DNA of 64,000 nucleotides from Pinus tabuliformis (GCA_031772625.1 CM062813.1:692116420-692180419), one strand, 5' to 3'. Counted from the first letter of the stretch, positions 43,642 through 56,546 are shown. A program made the numbers and translations. Notes: generated by a model not told the origin, from the sequence alone.

Positions 43642-44361
43642 GAGGTTTCAGTGGATTTTATCACAGGTTTACCCAGGTCTGAAGGAAAGAATGTGATCAT
43701 GGTGGTAGTTGATAGACTTACCAAGTATGCACACTTTTGTGCATTATGTCATCCATTTAAAGCTAGTACAGTTGCTAATGCATTTATGGAAACAATTAAA
43801 AAGCTACATGGAAACCGAAAGATGATTGTAAGCGACAGAGATCCCATTTTCAATGAAAAATTTTGTACAGAATTATTTTCTTTCCTCAGTACTCAATTAG
43901 CTCATAGCTCATCTTATCATCCTCAATCATATGGGGAAACTGACATAGTGAACAAATTTTTGGAAGGATATCTTCGTTGCTTTGTATCTTATAAGAAAAC
44001 ACAATGGGTCAAATGGTTACCTCTGGTTGAATGGTGGTATAACACTTCCTTCCATACTGCAGCAAAAAAGTCCCCATTTATGCCACTTTATGGATATCAT
44101 CCACCATCCATCACATCATATTTAAGAGAAAATTCTAAGGTTCAAGCAGTGGAAAATCACATCAAGCATCAACAATGAGTTCTCCAACTCTTAAAGGATA
44201 ACCTCAATTTGGTGCAGAATCGAATGAAACAACAGGTTGATTAGCATTGCAGTGAAATAAGTTTTGATGTAGGCGACTGGGTATTTTTATGACTACAACC
44301 ATACAAACAAATGTCCCTCAAGCAAGTTAATAAGGATAATAAATTATCACCAAAGTACTAT
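43636..44361 (+). pseudogene. Integrase core, truncated at CACTA end
   Basis: The open part (to 44178) contains the core: Asp in VSVDFITGLPRSEG, Asp in MIVSDRDPIF and Glu-region SYGETDIVNKF. It continues through stops to LSPKYY, where the GPY module should begin. The next bases are CACTACAAG, so insertion or recombination removed the chromodomain and 3' LTR. The zinc domain is also missing upstream. Confidence 0.85.
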
Positions 44362-44760
44362 CACTACAAGAAAAAAGGTCATTAGTGAGGGTCATGCCTG
44401 TGACGAGCCTTTAAGGTCCATCACCAATGTCGCATATGGTGACGGTCCTTAAAAAAACGTTGTTGTAAGTGTATATAGCGATAGTCCTTTAAGGTTTGTC
44501 ACCAAATCCATTTTCATTGACACTTTCGGTGAGGGTCGTTAAAGGCCCATCACTAATTCTCTCTTTGATGAAACTTTTGGTGAGGGTCGTTAAAGGCCCA
44601 TCACTAATTCTCTCTTTGGTGACACTTCTAGTGGTGATCTTTTATTGACCCTCACCAATGCTATTTTTGGTTGCTTTTGGTGACGATCAAAAAATATTCG
44701 TCAACATTGATCATTCCAATGAGTTTTTGATGGCGTTATGTACCTATTACTATATTTTTT
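44362..44760. mobile_element. CACTA (En/Spm) transposon terminus with subterminal repeats
   Basis: The sequence starts CACTACAAGAAAA, the classic CACTA terminal inverted repeat, exactly where chromovirus homology ends. A TAT at 44359-44361 could be half of a 3-bp target duplication. Inside, GGTGAGGGTCGTTAAAGG repeats at 44528 and 44579 (51-bp period). An opposite-strand copy, GACCCTCACC, lies near 44661. Such subterminal repeats bind transposase in En/Spm. The other end (CTTGTAGTG) was not found on the plus strand downstream. Confidence 0.85.
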
Positions 44761-45029
44761 GTCAAAAGATAATGATTTAAGACCATTGTTCTGGTGTCCT
44801 TTTCATTATGTGTCCAAGGCCATAGTGGTTAGAGTTAGTCAATTTGTTAAGAAGTAATTAGTGTGTATCATTTCCCTCAAGTCATAAGAATATAGTTTTC
44901 CTATTAGTCAACACATGATTCATCTCTATTAGGTTTATTATCTAGCAAATTCCCTTTAGATAAAGTTCCACTAGTGTGTGTAGGAACTATATTATTTAAT
45001 ACATAATCAAGCTCTGTCAATTCTATTAA
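44761..45029. other. Non-coding, unassigned
   Basis: AT-rich DNA between the CACTA subterminal region and the repeat array. It may be CACTA interior. Confidence 0.35.
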
Positions 45030-48000
45030 TGAGAGATACCTAACACTCCTCAACACTCATGGCACACCTTAACATGCTTTGGAACACACTAACATTCCTT
45101 GGCACCTCGCATGTCTTGGAACATCTTTGTACCTGGAACATCTTTGTACCTAGAACATCTTTCCATGAGTAGGACACCCAAGCACATGTTGGCATGCCCT
45201 AGCATATAATAACACTCCCCTAGCATGTGTTGGCATGCCCTATAGTCCCTAGCATTCCCTGGAACACCTTGGCATAATATTGCATTGACATACATTAGCA
45301 CTTGGCACACATTGGCACTTGGCATGTATTGGAACATATTATTAGTGTGCCTAGCATTCCCCTTTTGAAAGCGATAAAGTCCTAACTTATTAACCCTCTT
45401 ATGTGTTCATTTCCCTGAATTTTAACTTTGGTGATCCCTTTTGTTGCCTTGAAACTCCTTGATGCATATTGGCATACTCTGGCACCCTACACATCCTAGC
45501 ATGTCTTAGCACCTGACATGTCTTGGCATGCCTTGGCACTATTTGGCACATGTTAGCACACCCAGAACTACCTAGCACACTCTAGCACTTCTTGACATGC
45601 CCTGATATTCCCTGGCATGCCTTACCCATGCTTAGCATACCTTGTCACTCCCTCCTTGGCATGACAACTAGCACTCATTGACACTCCCTAACACACCCTC
45701 ATATTCATTCACTTCCATGCATTTTGACCTAGTGCTCCCTTGTGTTGTCCTAGTACTCCCTAACACTCCTCAACATGCATTGGAACTCTCTAGCACACCT
45801 TAGCACTCTTCGACATGCTCTGCCACTTCATAGCATGCATCACACTCCTTGACACACATTAGCACTTGGCACGTGTTGGCACTTGGCAAGTCTTAGCATG
45901 TTTGGCATGCGTTGAGATGACTTGGTATGCTTTGGCATGGTTTAATATTAAATTTATTTGAGATAAATTATTGGAAAGTAGATGAGAAGCAACAGAGGAA
46001 TATTTGGCACTTAGAATGCACTGACACTTGGCACTTGGCACCTATTGGCACCTAGTGTTGGTGTGCCTAGCATGCCCCTCATGGAAAAGGTAAATTGATG
46101 ACTTATTAACCTTATTATGAGTTCATTTCCTTGTAGTTTAACTTGTTCCTCCCTTTTGTTGCCTTGACAGACCCTGTCATGCATTATCACACCCTTGCAC
46201 ATCTTGGCATGCCTTAACACTTGGCACATCTTAGCTTGTTTGACATGCCTTCATACTATCTGGCACATGTTAGCATGCCCTAGCATTCCCTAACACACTA
46301 GTTGGACGTAGGCATGCCCTCACAGCTAGGATTAGATTTTTCCACTACTTGGGAACGTTAAATTCCCTAGAACACCTTGGCACTCCCTAGTTGTCATGCC
46401 CTCATAGATAACCTTACTTTTTTTGCGACTTGGGAACCCAACCAATTCATTAGCAAAACAATATTATGTCCAACCCAAAGTCTCCCTTTCTATGAAATTG
46501 CTTTGTCCACACCTTATCACAACCATAGGCTTGCCTCCTGTAAGTCCTATTCTAAACTTCTCCTAAAACACTTCATCCTTGGGACACCTGGAATTCACTG
46601 ACACTCCTTGGCACACACTCTTATTCGTTCATTTCCAAGCATTTTGACCTAGTTCTCCCTTGTGTTCCCCTGACACTCCCTAACACTCCTTAGCATCCAT
46701 TGACATTGTCTTCCATGTGTTATCACACCTTTTCATTCCTTGGCATGCCCTAGCACTCCTTAGCTATCATGCCCTCACAACTACCCTTACTTTTTTTTAG
46801 ACTTGGGAACCCAACCAAGTCCTGCCTCGACTACAACAACTTAACCAAGCTATAGTTACTAAAACTAGACTATGCCTTGTTCACCTAAGAACTTCCTATA
46901 ACACATCTTAGGATACTCATGTCCAATCTCAACTCATCCCACTTAACAAGTTACCAAGTCAAGGCTCACGTCCAACCATGGCCATAAAACAACTAAGCAA
47001 CACAATTTACATCTTGACATGCCATAACACCTGTCACATCTAACAATCCCTTAGCCCTTTTTGACGTGTGTTAGTATCCCTTACATTTCTTGGCATGATT
47101 TTCACTCCCTGACACACCCTAGCACTCCTTGACATGCAATGGCACTCAAGAATTCCTGGGCACTACCTAGCATATAACCTTTTCACTCCCTCCTTAGAAC
47201 ACTTGGAATTTGTTGACACTCCCTATCAAACACTCTTATCTCTTCATTTCCATGCATTTTGAACTAGTTCTCCCTTGTGTTTTTGTGGCACTCCCTAACA
47301 TTCGCTAGCACGCATTGGCACACCCTGGCACATGACACATCTTGGCATGTTTCCCTGGAACTCTTGCATTCCTTGGCACTACCTAACATATCTTGTCACT
47401 CCCTCCTTACCACACCTAGAACTCACTAACACTCCCTGTCACACACTCTTATTCATTCATTTCCATGTATTTGAAACTAGTGATCCCTTTTTTTTCCTTG
47501 GTACTCCATAACACTCCCTGGCATTCATTGGCACACCCTATCACCTGGCACATCTTGGCATGTTTCCGTAGCCTCTAGCATCCCTTAGCACTACCTACCA
47601 TACTTGTTACTCCCTCATCACACCTGTATCTCACTGACACTTCCTGTCACAATCTCTTATCTGTTCATTTGCATGCATTTATTTGACCTAGTGCTCCCTT
47701 GTGTTTCCTTGGCACTCCCTAACACTTCCTAGCACATGTTGACACACCCTGGCACCTGGCACATATTGGTTGCATGTCGCCCTAACAATCTAGCATGACT
47801 TAGCGCAACCTATCATACCATGTCACTCTCTCCTTAACACACTTGAAACTCACTAACACTCCCTATCACACACTCTTATTCATTCATTTCCATGCATTTT
47901 TACCTATTTATCCCTTATGTTTCCCTAGCACTCCCTAACACTCCTTAGCACGCATTGGCACACCTTGGCGCTTGGTACATCTTGGTATGCTTCCCTAGCA

Positions 48001-49200
48001 CTCTAGCATGCCTTGGCACTGCATAGCATACCTTGTCACTCCCTCCTTAGCACACCTAGAACTCACTGACACTTCATTTCCATGCATTTGAAACTAGTGT
48101 TCCCTTGTGTTTCCTTGGCACTTCGCCCTAACACTCCCTAGCATGCATTCGCGCCACACCCTGGCACCTGACACATCTTGGCATGCCTTAGTAGTTGGAT
48201 TGTCTTAGCATTCCTAACATGCCTTGGAATTGTCTAGCATGTGTTAGTACTTCCTAGAATTCCCTAGCACACCTTGGCACTCCTAATTGTCATGCCCTCA
48301 TAGATAGATTTACTATTTTTGTGACTTGGGAACCCAACCAAGTCATTGTCAAAACAATGTTGTGCCCAACCCAAAGTCTCCCTTTTTCTGAAACTGCTTT
48401 GACCAACCCCTTATAATTTTTACCATAGGCTTGTTTTGACCTTCTCCTAACACACTTTGTCCTTGAGACACCTAAAATTCATTGACACTCCTTGGCACAC
48501 ACACTTATTTGTTCATTTCCAAGTATTTTGACCTAGTTCTCCCTTGTGATGCCCTAACACTCCCTAACATTCCTCAACATGCATTGGAAATGCTCGACAT
48601 GTGTTAGCATGCCTTTTCATTCCTTGGCATGCCCTGGCACTCCTTAGCTATAATGCCCTCACAACTGCCCTTAATTTTTTTGGGACTTGGGAACCCAACC
48701 AAGTCTTGCCTCGACTAAAACAACTTGACCAAGTTACAGTTACTACAACTAGACTATGTGTTGTTCACCTAAGAATTGACTATAACTCATCTTAGGCTAC
48801 TCATGTATAATTTCAACTTATCCAACTTAACAAGTTACAAGTTACCATGTTAAGGCTCACGTCCAACTGTGGCCATAAAATAACTAAGCAACATAGTTTA
48901 CATCTTGACATGCCATAGCACCTGGCACATCTAACAATCCCTTGGCACTATGTGGCACGTGTTAGCACCCCCTACATTTCTTGGCATGCTTTGGCACTCA
49001 CTAGCACTCCCTAACATGCCTTGACAATCTAGCTTGCCTTGGCATTGCATAGCATATAACCTTGTCACTCCCTCCTTAACACACTTGAAACTCACTAACA
49101 CTCCCTATCACACAATCTTATTCATTCATTTCCATGCATTTTGAGCTATTTCCCCCTTGTGTTTCCATGGCACTCCTTGACACTCCCTAACACCTAGCAC
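45030..49200. repeat. 4.2-kb hierarchical repeat array, G-poor on plus strand
   Basis: The array consists of degenerate ~10-14-bp units such as CTTGGCACTCC, CTAGCACACC and CTTGGCATG. In 47240-48100 a ~210-bp higher unit is marked by TTCATTTCCATGCATTT at about 47246, 47456, 47665, 47883 and 48075. A still larger ~1.89-kb duplication pairs 46380-47160 with 48275-49050, sharing ACTTGGGAACCCAACCAA and TCATGCCCTCA. No sustained coding frame is likely; open frames here are by-products of the repeat. Confidence 0.85.
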
Positions 49201-50149
49201 AAATGCCAATTTTCTTATTCTTGGCTATGGTGTTCTTCTTTTATACATGTGACCCTTAACTATGCCATGCAATCCTCCAAAATCTTCTTAATGGGAGCTC
49301 CTCTTCATGCATGAAGCTCGTGGAATGTGATAAGCTATCCAAATTCATCCAAATATGTAATTTGTGCCTTGGGAAATGTGAAATGTACCCTTGGTGGAAA
49401 AACATGCATAAAGATTTGTGACCAAGTGCCCTAAATGTGAGATGTTTTCCACTTGTCAATTGTGCCTCTTGTCGATGATGAAACCGACACCCTAGTTGTG
49501 CAAGGCTCACAAAGTGTCACTTTGCGTCAACTCAAGGTTGTTTCCATTGTCACCTCAACAACGAATCCTCTCAGTTTGGATTAATTATTGAATCCTAGGG
49601 GTGTCCCAAAGCACAAATTTATGGGGTCTTTTATGTGACTAGATCACTAGCATTGAAAACCATCTTTACATTGGATGGTTTAACATCTTGATGATCCTTG
49701 TCCTATTGACCACAACTTTTGTATTCATTATTGCTTTCATCATAGCACCTCCAGTAGATATTGATGGTGTTCATGAGCCTATTTCTAGTTGTGATAAGGG
49801 GATTAGGGGCTCCCTTATCACAACCCATAACCCCTAATGTGTTTAATCCCTTAGCCAAGGGAGCCCAAGGGTGTAGTCTTAAGGGCATTGGGACCAAATT
49901 TGGGGGTTCGAAAGGTTAGGAAAAGTAGAATGGCATGGTGTATTGAACAGGGCAAGGGGACACAAGGGTAGCATGGATGGTAGAAATCGGAGGTAAAATC
50001 ATGGTTTACTAAGATCTATAATCCTAACATTAGAGAATGAGAAGGGGTCTTAGGATTTAATTTCATAGGGTCTAGGGGGCCTAGAGGGAAGGTAACAAGA
50101 GCAATTGATAAGGGAACCCCCAATAGTTGTGATAAAGGGATTAGGAGTC
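49201..50149. other. Non-coding, with inverted repeat
   Basis: Nothing coding is recognised. GTTGTGATAAGGG (49788-49800) and CCCTTATCACAAC (49812-49824) form a perfect 13-bp inverted repeat with an 11-nt loop. A weaker TTGTGATAA/TTATCACAA pair lies at 50127-50161. Confidence 0.6.
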
Positions 50150-50430
50150 CAATTATCACAAACCATAAGCCCTTAACCCATAACCACTAAATTCCCTATC
50201 CCCTTAACCCCTACACTCACAACTCATAACCCATAAACCCCTTGACTCATTAAATCTTAAGACACTAACCCCTAACCTATAATCCATGAACCAACTCCTA
50301 AGCCATAACTCCTTATCCTCTTAATATGTGACCCTTAACCCCTAACCCTTCACCGCCTAAACACCTTAACTGCCAACCCCTTAACCACTAACACCTAAAT
50401 CCCCTAAATCTTAATTCCTTAACCTCTAAA
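50150..50430. repeat. Degenerate CCCTTAACCCCTAA-rich tract
   Basis: Many imperfect CCCTTAA, CCCCTAAC and CCCATAA units occur with no regular 7-bp phase. It resembles a much-decayed telomere-like sequence, but the irregular units make this uncertain. Confidence 0.6.
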
Positions 50431-51566
50431 CTCAATTGTGTCAATGTAGAATAATATACATAAGAGAAAAAATAATGATATTATCCACATCAATGCTTGA
50501 AATAACCTTAAATTAGCCATGAGTGGTGATCCAGGGGGTGAATGTGGGGCACTATTAAAGTTACATCATGTTTAAATTCCTTGTACATTGTGAGGTTGTT
50601 CTCCAATAGGGTTGACGCATCATCATAAGGAAGCATGACACATTTTTTTGGAGGACCGATTAAATTTGTAACACAATTCAAGTGATTTATACCTCCAAGG
50701 TAAATGAAATCATTGTATGTTTGTGTCAAGTTGTTAGAGAGGTTATTTATAGACTATACATTCAATGTACTTAGACTTCATATTTTCAGGGCCTTGACTC
50801 TAACATGGATTTGTACTAGGAACACTTCATGCAAATGAAAGGGGGCCTTTTTGTTTAACCACATATGCATAAGAGCACCGGATGCTGCCCTTAAGATCCC
50901 CCTTGGTGCGTTCAAAGTGGGTTTACATTCGCGTCAAGTAGAAACTAATCATAACGACCTTCCTCTTCTTAATAACATCTACTAGCTTTTCCATATACAC
51001 GAGATACTAGAATTAAAGGATCACCTCATCTGTAGATGCCCCCATTTATTATGAGATTCAAGGGATGTTCTATTGTCTTTATCAACATTTGGATGGGTCG
51101 TTATCTACATTATTTAAATACATGTCTATAATTTTTTATGAGGGAGGTCCTTTGATTTAGATCTTTATATAAGGCCTCATGTGGCCTTCCCCTATAAAAC
51201 TCTTCCAAGGGGGTCACCTCCTTCCATGTTGCCTTGCCTACTTAGGGCCAAATTGACAAACCAAGATTCAAACTTCTTCAACTACCAAATTAGTGAGGCA
51301 TCATACCTCTTCTTGACCTTGGCCTCAATGAGACATATTTCTTCAGAGATACTTTGAGGATTTCCCACCATAGATCACAAGTTGGATGTCATGGGATCTG
51401 TTACCCCATTTTCTATTTGGGCTTTTAGAGGATATTTTAAAATTTTGATTGTGTTAAAATTGGCAACTAGGGCCAAATTCCACCTTGGGATAACTCATTT
51501 GATGGAGATGATTGCATTAAATTCCTCTTTTTGAGAGGACCAAAATTGATATAAATATCATCTCAT
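50431..51566. other. Non-coding, or decayed 3' region of the LINE
   Basis: No recognised coding frame and no poly-A/T tail marks the LINE 3' end. Stops are frequent on the minus strand. Confidence 0.35.
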
Positions 51567-54539
51567 TTAGACAAGCGGAAATGTGATTTTTGAACACATG
51601 TACAAATTGTGTCCCGAATCCGACAAATGATGGATAAGTCTAGGTGGGAGCATATGAGAATTTCCACATCCAATCCAGGGGTCCATTCCAATCTGAATAG
51701 AGTGACCATTTCTTATCCTCCAGGTCAATCCATCCCATACATGACTTATTGTATTTAGTACTGCCCGCCAGACAGTGGATATGTTGTTCCTATCCCATGT
51801 TGGTAACCTGATCCAGTCAAGCAGATGCAATGGGGAGATGTACTTTTGGTAGATAACCTTTGTTCATAGGTTCTTGGATGATAAAAACATTCTAGCCCAT
51901 TTTGGCTGCTAGAGCACTAGCAAAATAATCAAGATTCTTAAGTCCCCATCCGCCCCATTTCTTTGGAAGTGTGATCCTGTCCCAGCGAACCCAAGAAAAG
52001 GTGTGTCCGGTCTATTTACCCCTCCAAAGGAATCTGCAGCATAACTGTTGTATTCTATGGATGATGCCCTTAGGTATCCAAGCTAAAGACATCCAGTAGA
52101 CAAAAGTGGCCTCCAAGACAGCTTTGATGAGAGTCAGTCTACCAACGCGAGACAACCACCTATGATGCCAGATATTTAATCTTCTTTCAATCTTGGAAAC
52201 CAGCCAGACCCAATCTGCAATCCAATAGTTCGATGGTTTCAACCTGAATCCTAGATATTTGAGTCCCTCCTCTATCTACAAGGTGATAAAGGGAAAGTGC
52301 AGTAGAGCAGAATGGATCTCATGCTAGTTTCACCCACGAGTGGATAGAGTATATTTTTGGTTGTTGCAATGCATCCCAGTAGCATGAGATAATAAACAAA
52401 ATACAGCATCAAAAGTTGTAGAATCCCCAAGGGATCCATTCAAAAAAATAAGAATGTCATCGAAAAATAAGAGATGGGTGAGAATACAGTTGTTTGTGAT
52501 CTTGATGCCCTTCTGTCTACCCTGCAATCGGTCCGTCGTGATGAGTCAGCTCATGCCTTCCATGATCAATAGGAAGAGTAGGGGGGAGAATGGACATCCT
52601 TATCTCAATCCTCGTTCTGCATGAAAGAAAGAGGATGCAGATCCATTGATCAAAACGCTATAAGATACATTGTTAATGCAACACATAATCCATTGAATGA
52701 ATAGTAGAGGAATGCCAAGATGTGTAAGAAGCATTCGAATGTATAGCCAACAAGTGTGATCAAATGATTTTGCCAAATTATAATTAAGTATCATCCCTTT
52801 GAGATTCTTTCATTTGATAGAGTGAAGTGCTTCTTGTGCAGTGCACACTGCTTCATGACTTGGTCGATGTCAAGAATTGAAAATTGCTCCAAGGATATAT
52901 GCTCAAATAGGATTGGTTTGAGCCAATTTACAATGATCTTACCAATGATCTTGTATATACAGTTACATAGGGATATGGGTCTATAATCATCAAAACTATG
53001 TGGGTCATCGGACTTGGGAATGGGAGCGATAAATGTTGAATTGAAGGCATCATACATTCGCCCAGTAGTCTGGCATTCTTTGATGACCTGTAATAACTCA
53101 TGTCCAATTATATCAAAGAATGCAATATAAAATTCAGTTGACCCACCATCTGGTCCAAGACTTTTATCCTTCTTAAACCACTTAATACTAGCCTTTACCT
53201 CCCCCATGGTTACAAGATTAAGTAGATCTTCACCAGCATCCCGATCGACATATTCGGGGAGAAATCCAGCTACCCTGATAATATCAGCAAGGTTTGCATC
53301 AGGGGGAGCTCTGAATAAATGTCCAAAGTGAGACATACCAAGGTTGGCCCATTCATGAAAGTTCTTGCCTTGTGTGCCATGCTCATCCTTGAGATGCCAG
53401 ATGGTGTTGATGACCCTGCACTCATTTGCAACACGATGATAGAACGTTGTATTCTCGTCTCCCTCCTTTAACCAGATGTCCCTACTTCTGAGTCGTTAGG
53501 TTTTTGCCTTGTCTTTCAAGATCTGATTCCACTTGATCTCAAGCCAGATCAAATTCTATTTAGCATCAACACATGTGAATCCACGACTCTCATGTCCATT
53601 CAATTGTTCAATATCCAGTTCAGTGTCTCTCAGTATCATCACATCTTTGATCCTTTTATCATTTGCCCATTTAATGGATTTATGTTATATTATTTCCATT
53701 TTGTTTTCAAAAATCTCGGAGACACTTAAACCCTATGGAGAATCTATGGATTTCCAGGTCTGAGTAATCAACTGTATATGGCTCTCATCATCTAGCCTGG
53801 TTGAGTGGAACTTGAAGGGTGCATTAGGTTTTCTAACACTGCCAACAATCTCCAGATATATGGGATGATGATTCGATAACCCCCAGATCCCACCATTGTC
53901 AATAAAGGGGTAATTGTTCCAAAAGTTCTTCCTTTACCAGAAACCAATCCAGTCTTCTGGCTAATTCTACATCGTTGGTCCTTCGTTTTCTCCAGGTGGG
54001 ATTTAAGCTAGAAGAGGGGATATCAATCAGTAGGTGATTCTCCATAAGATGTAATATCCCATCTGATAGAGAGTCCAGTTGATCATTCATGCCCCAAGAC
54101 TCAGCATGTCCCAAAGAAAAATTAAGATCCCCGCCAATAATAATGTTCTCAGCATGGAATTGTTCCATGTCTAGAATCTTCTACCAGAAATTGAGCCTGT
54201 TGTTGCAGGGTCCGCAGACATTGAAAATCCGCAACTCTCTACCAAGCTCTGCTGAGTAAATATCTACTTCGATGAAACCCATCCCCCCTAGGATTTTAAT
54301 AGTCTAATGGATCTGAGGTCAATCCCCAACAATAAACCCCCAGATCGCCCATGAGCATCCAATGCGATGAAGTTCCATCCAAGTATAATAGCCTCAAGGG
54401 TGGGAACAATTTGCATACCAATCACAAGGGTCTCTTGTAAGAATATAATATCCATCAGTTCCAATTCCATCAAACGATGGAAGGATAGTTTCTTTGCAGA
54501 GCTAGCCAACCCCATACAGTTGTAAGAGAGCCACTTCAT
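51567..54539 (-). pseudogene. LINE ORF2: endonuclease and reverse transcriptase
   Basis: ORF2 starts at ATG 54539 (MKWLSYNCMGL). The APE-type endonuclease has FLQET near its start and GGDLNFSLGHAESWG further on (53899-54168). RT begins at about 53336: GEVKASIKWFKKDKSLGPDG, then PISLCNCIYKIIGKI. The palm has AKSFDHTCW and the catalytic FFDDILIF at about 52460. The thumb region GRLTLIKAVL is near 52120. The tail (51567-51830) has WRIRNGHSIQIGMDPW, typical of plant L1. At least six frame breaks occur. It would nick DNA and prime reverse transcription there. Confidence 0.88.
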
Positions 54540-55790
54540 GGGGAACCAGGGGGCGAGGTCAGTTCTCTAAGGACCTGATCAATGGGGAGTTGTCTCCTAG
54601 ATGCCACTTCCAGACCAACTTGAAGAATGGATTTGGAGATGTTAGATTGTCGACCCCAGGCTAACTTGGAAGAAGGCAGATGAGGTGTAATGCCAAGGCC
54701 ACTACCATCCCCCGAAGGTATACGAGATATAGACCGAAGGAAATAACCATGTCCTAAAATAGATTCATTAGATGGTGCAGGAGGGGAGGGGGAGTCCACA
54801 ATCCCAAATATGGTAGGGGGAGTGGGGGAGTAAATAGTTGCAGTGGTAATCAGAGTGCAAACAATAGGGGGAAAATGCACAGAGCCAGCATTACAAATAG
54901 ATAAACTAGGAGAAGAAATAGATGACATCATATGGAAAGGAGGAGGGTTAGAGATAGTACCCGCATCAGAGGCAGTTGCCGCCGCAGCCGCACGTGATCT
55001 GGTGATACGTGGGGATGGGGGATGAAACTGCTCCTTGTGAGTGTTTGTGCCATGAGCAGCCTGAGTGTCCAAAGGTTGATTAGACATCTAACCTACAGGT
55101 TCCTTCCCTTGCCGACCAGTATCCGGATTTGCAGGAGCATGTTCAAACCAAGCGACCGAATTTGAGTTGGATTAAAGAAGGGGACAATCCTTATAGAGGT
55201 GTCCAATTTTTTTACATCTCCTGCATCGATAAGGGACTCCCTCATAGTCAAATATCTTAATCCTACAAGTGTCTTGCCAATGCAACTACATGCTTTACTC
55301 CAGACCTTCTTTGGTATCAAGGAAGACTAGAATGCGTGCCATGGACATGTTGCCTGTCAGCATGTAGGATTTATCGAAGTCCATATACTTGCCAAGAGCA
55401 TTCCCTATCCATTTGAAAATGTCTTCTAACCAAAAATGTAGAGGGATTCTAGGTAATCTAACCCAAATGGGTCCAGCCCTAAGGTGTTCATGCTCGGGAT
55501 TGAAGAGGGGGCTCCAACGCTTAAGGAGGATCGGGGCCAATTCAATGTGCCAGTGTTTTGATAACACCCATGGGATAAACTCAGGCCTCTGAAAGCACAA
55601 TGTGAACCATCCTCAAGAGAGAGTTACCACTGACGACAATTCTGTGAGGATCTGACCCCAAATCTCCAGCACCCACTACTTCAAACGCATTGTTGAGTAT
55701 GCCCGTCCCCGAAAGCGACCAACCAAAAATCGGTCGTACGTATACATAACTTCTCCCATCTGTATATTAACCTCAAAAGTGAGGGATATT
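54536..55790 (-). pseudogene. LINE ORF1: DUF4283-like domain, CCHC knuckle, Pro/Ser tail
   Basis: From about 55790 the minus strand gives FLVGRFRGRAYSTMRLK, then the DUF4283-like segment FIPWVLSKHWHIELAPILLK and WVRLPRIPLHFWLEDIF. After a break, a zinc knuckle CRRCKKIGHLYKDC lies at about 55185-55230. The frame continues, past two stops, into an Ala/Ser/Pro-rich tail (54536-55087). Its last stop TGA overlaps the ORF2 ATG. ORF1 proteins bind the LINE RNA. Confidence 0.82.
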
Positions 55791-55799
55791 TGTTTATTT

Positions 55800-56546
55800 C
55801 CCTCCTTAACCCCTTTGAAGTGCTTTGTAAGGTTCCCTGATCGAATGGGGGGGTGTTCTCACCTGTTGGGATAGTGGCGGGTTTGCTATAGCCTCTAAGC
55901 TAGGATTCCCAGACAAACCAATTTGGGATGAAGATGAATCAAAAAAACATCTAGATGTGGGAATGTCGTGGGAGGGAGGAGGGGGGAATGGGACCACAGG
56001 TTCAAGTGGCTAGGCCGAGAAGGCTTGAGATGCCGGAGGTGGTGGGATGTGGAAGAGGGAAGGTGAGGAGGATGATGGTAGATGCGATGGATAAGAGGGA
56101 TGAGGCGAGTCGAGGCAGGAAGAAATGAACTGAAGAGAGGCAAGGATAATGGAAGGAGGTATGTTCCAGGTGGGAAATCCACCACATCCAAGCAACTAGA
56201 AAAAGGAAAGGTAGAGGAGGACATCCCAAAATGGTGAGTCTGTAAAGTCGGAGAAGTGAAAGCAGGATATTCCGAGACAAAGTAAACCCTAGAAGACCCA
56301 ACTAGGGTAGAGGGAATTTTAAGAAAAATACTCGAGGAGATAACCGATAGATGCGAGGGGAAGATAGTCCAGTGGAGAGGGTTCCGCGAAGTAATCAGTG
56401 ACATCATCCTCCATGATAACCGATAGTAGATGTATAACCATCCCAAGACCACAACTAACAAATGTCGAGTCAAGAGGGAATGTAGTGCAGGTCACCGCGA
56501 AAAAAAATAAAGAATGGACCAGATGGACCGAAACGGAGGTGGTCAC
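55800..56546 (-). pseudogene. Pro/Ser-rich N-terminal region of LINE ORF1
   Basis: Short minus-strand frames are rich in Pro and Ser (for example SHPSYPSHLPSSSSPSLFH). They probably form the low-complexity N-terminus of ORF1. Frames are broken, so the true start is unclear. Confidence 0.45.

Larger units (their letters stand above)
40792..44361 (+). mobile_element. Rearranged chromovirus copy, plus strand, truncated
   Basis: A 5' LTR, primer site and gag on the plus strand match the family of the 19285-25183 element. Then an RT/RNase H block appears in inverted orientation, followed by integrase on the plus strand again. The element stops within integrase at 44361, where a CACTA terminus begins. 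No 3' LTR is found. Many stops show long decay. Confidence 0.88.
51567..56546 (-). mobile_element. L1-type LINE, minus strand, decayed
   Basis: The minus strand encodes a Pro-rich leader, DUF4283-like domain and CCHC knuckle (ORF1), then an endonuclease and reverse transcriptase (ORF2). This is the usual layout of plant L1 LINEs. ORF1 and ORF2 overlap at ATGA (54539-54536). Many stops and shifts occur. No poly-A tail or target duplication was found, so the ends are approximate. Confidence 0.88.

Noticed and set aside
45089..46229. Short frames with repeated His/Cys/Met patterns in the repeat array
   Set aside because: They follow from the ~12-bp DNA repeat and have no independent coding support.
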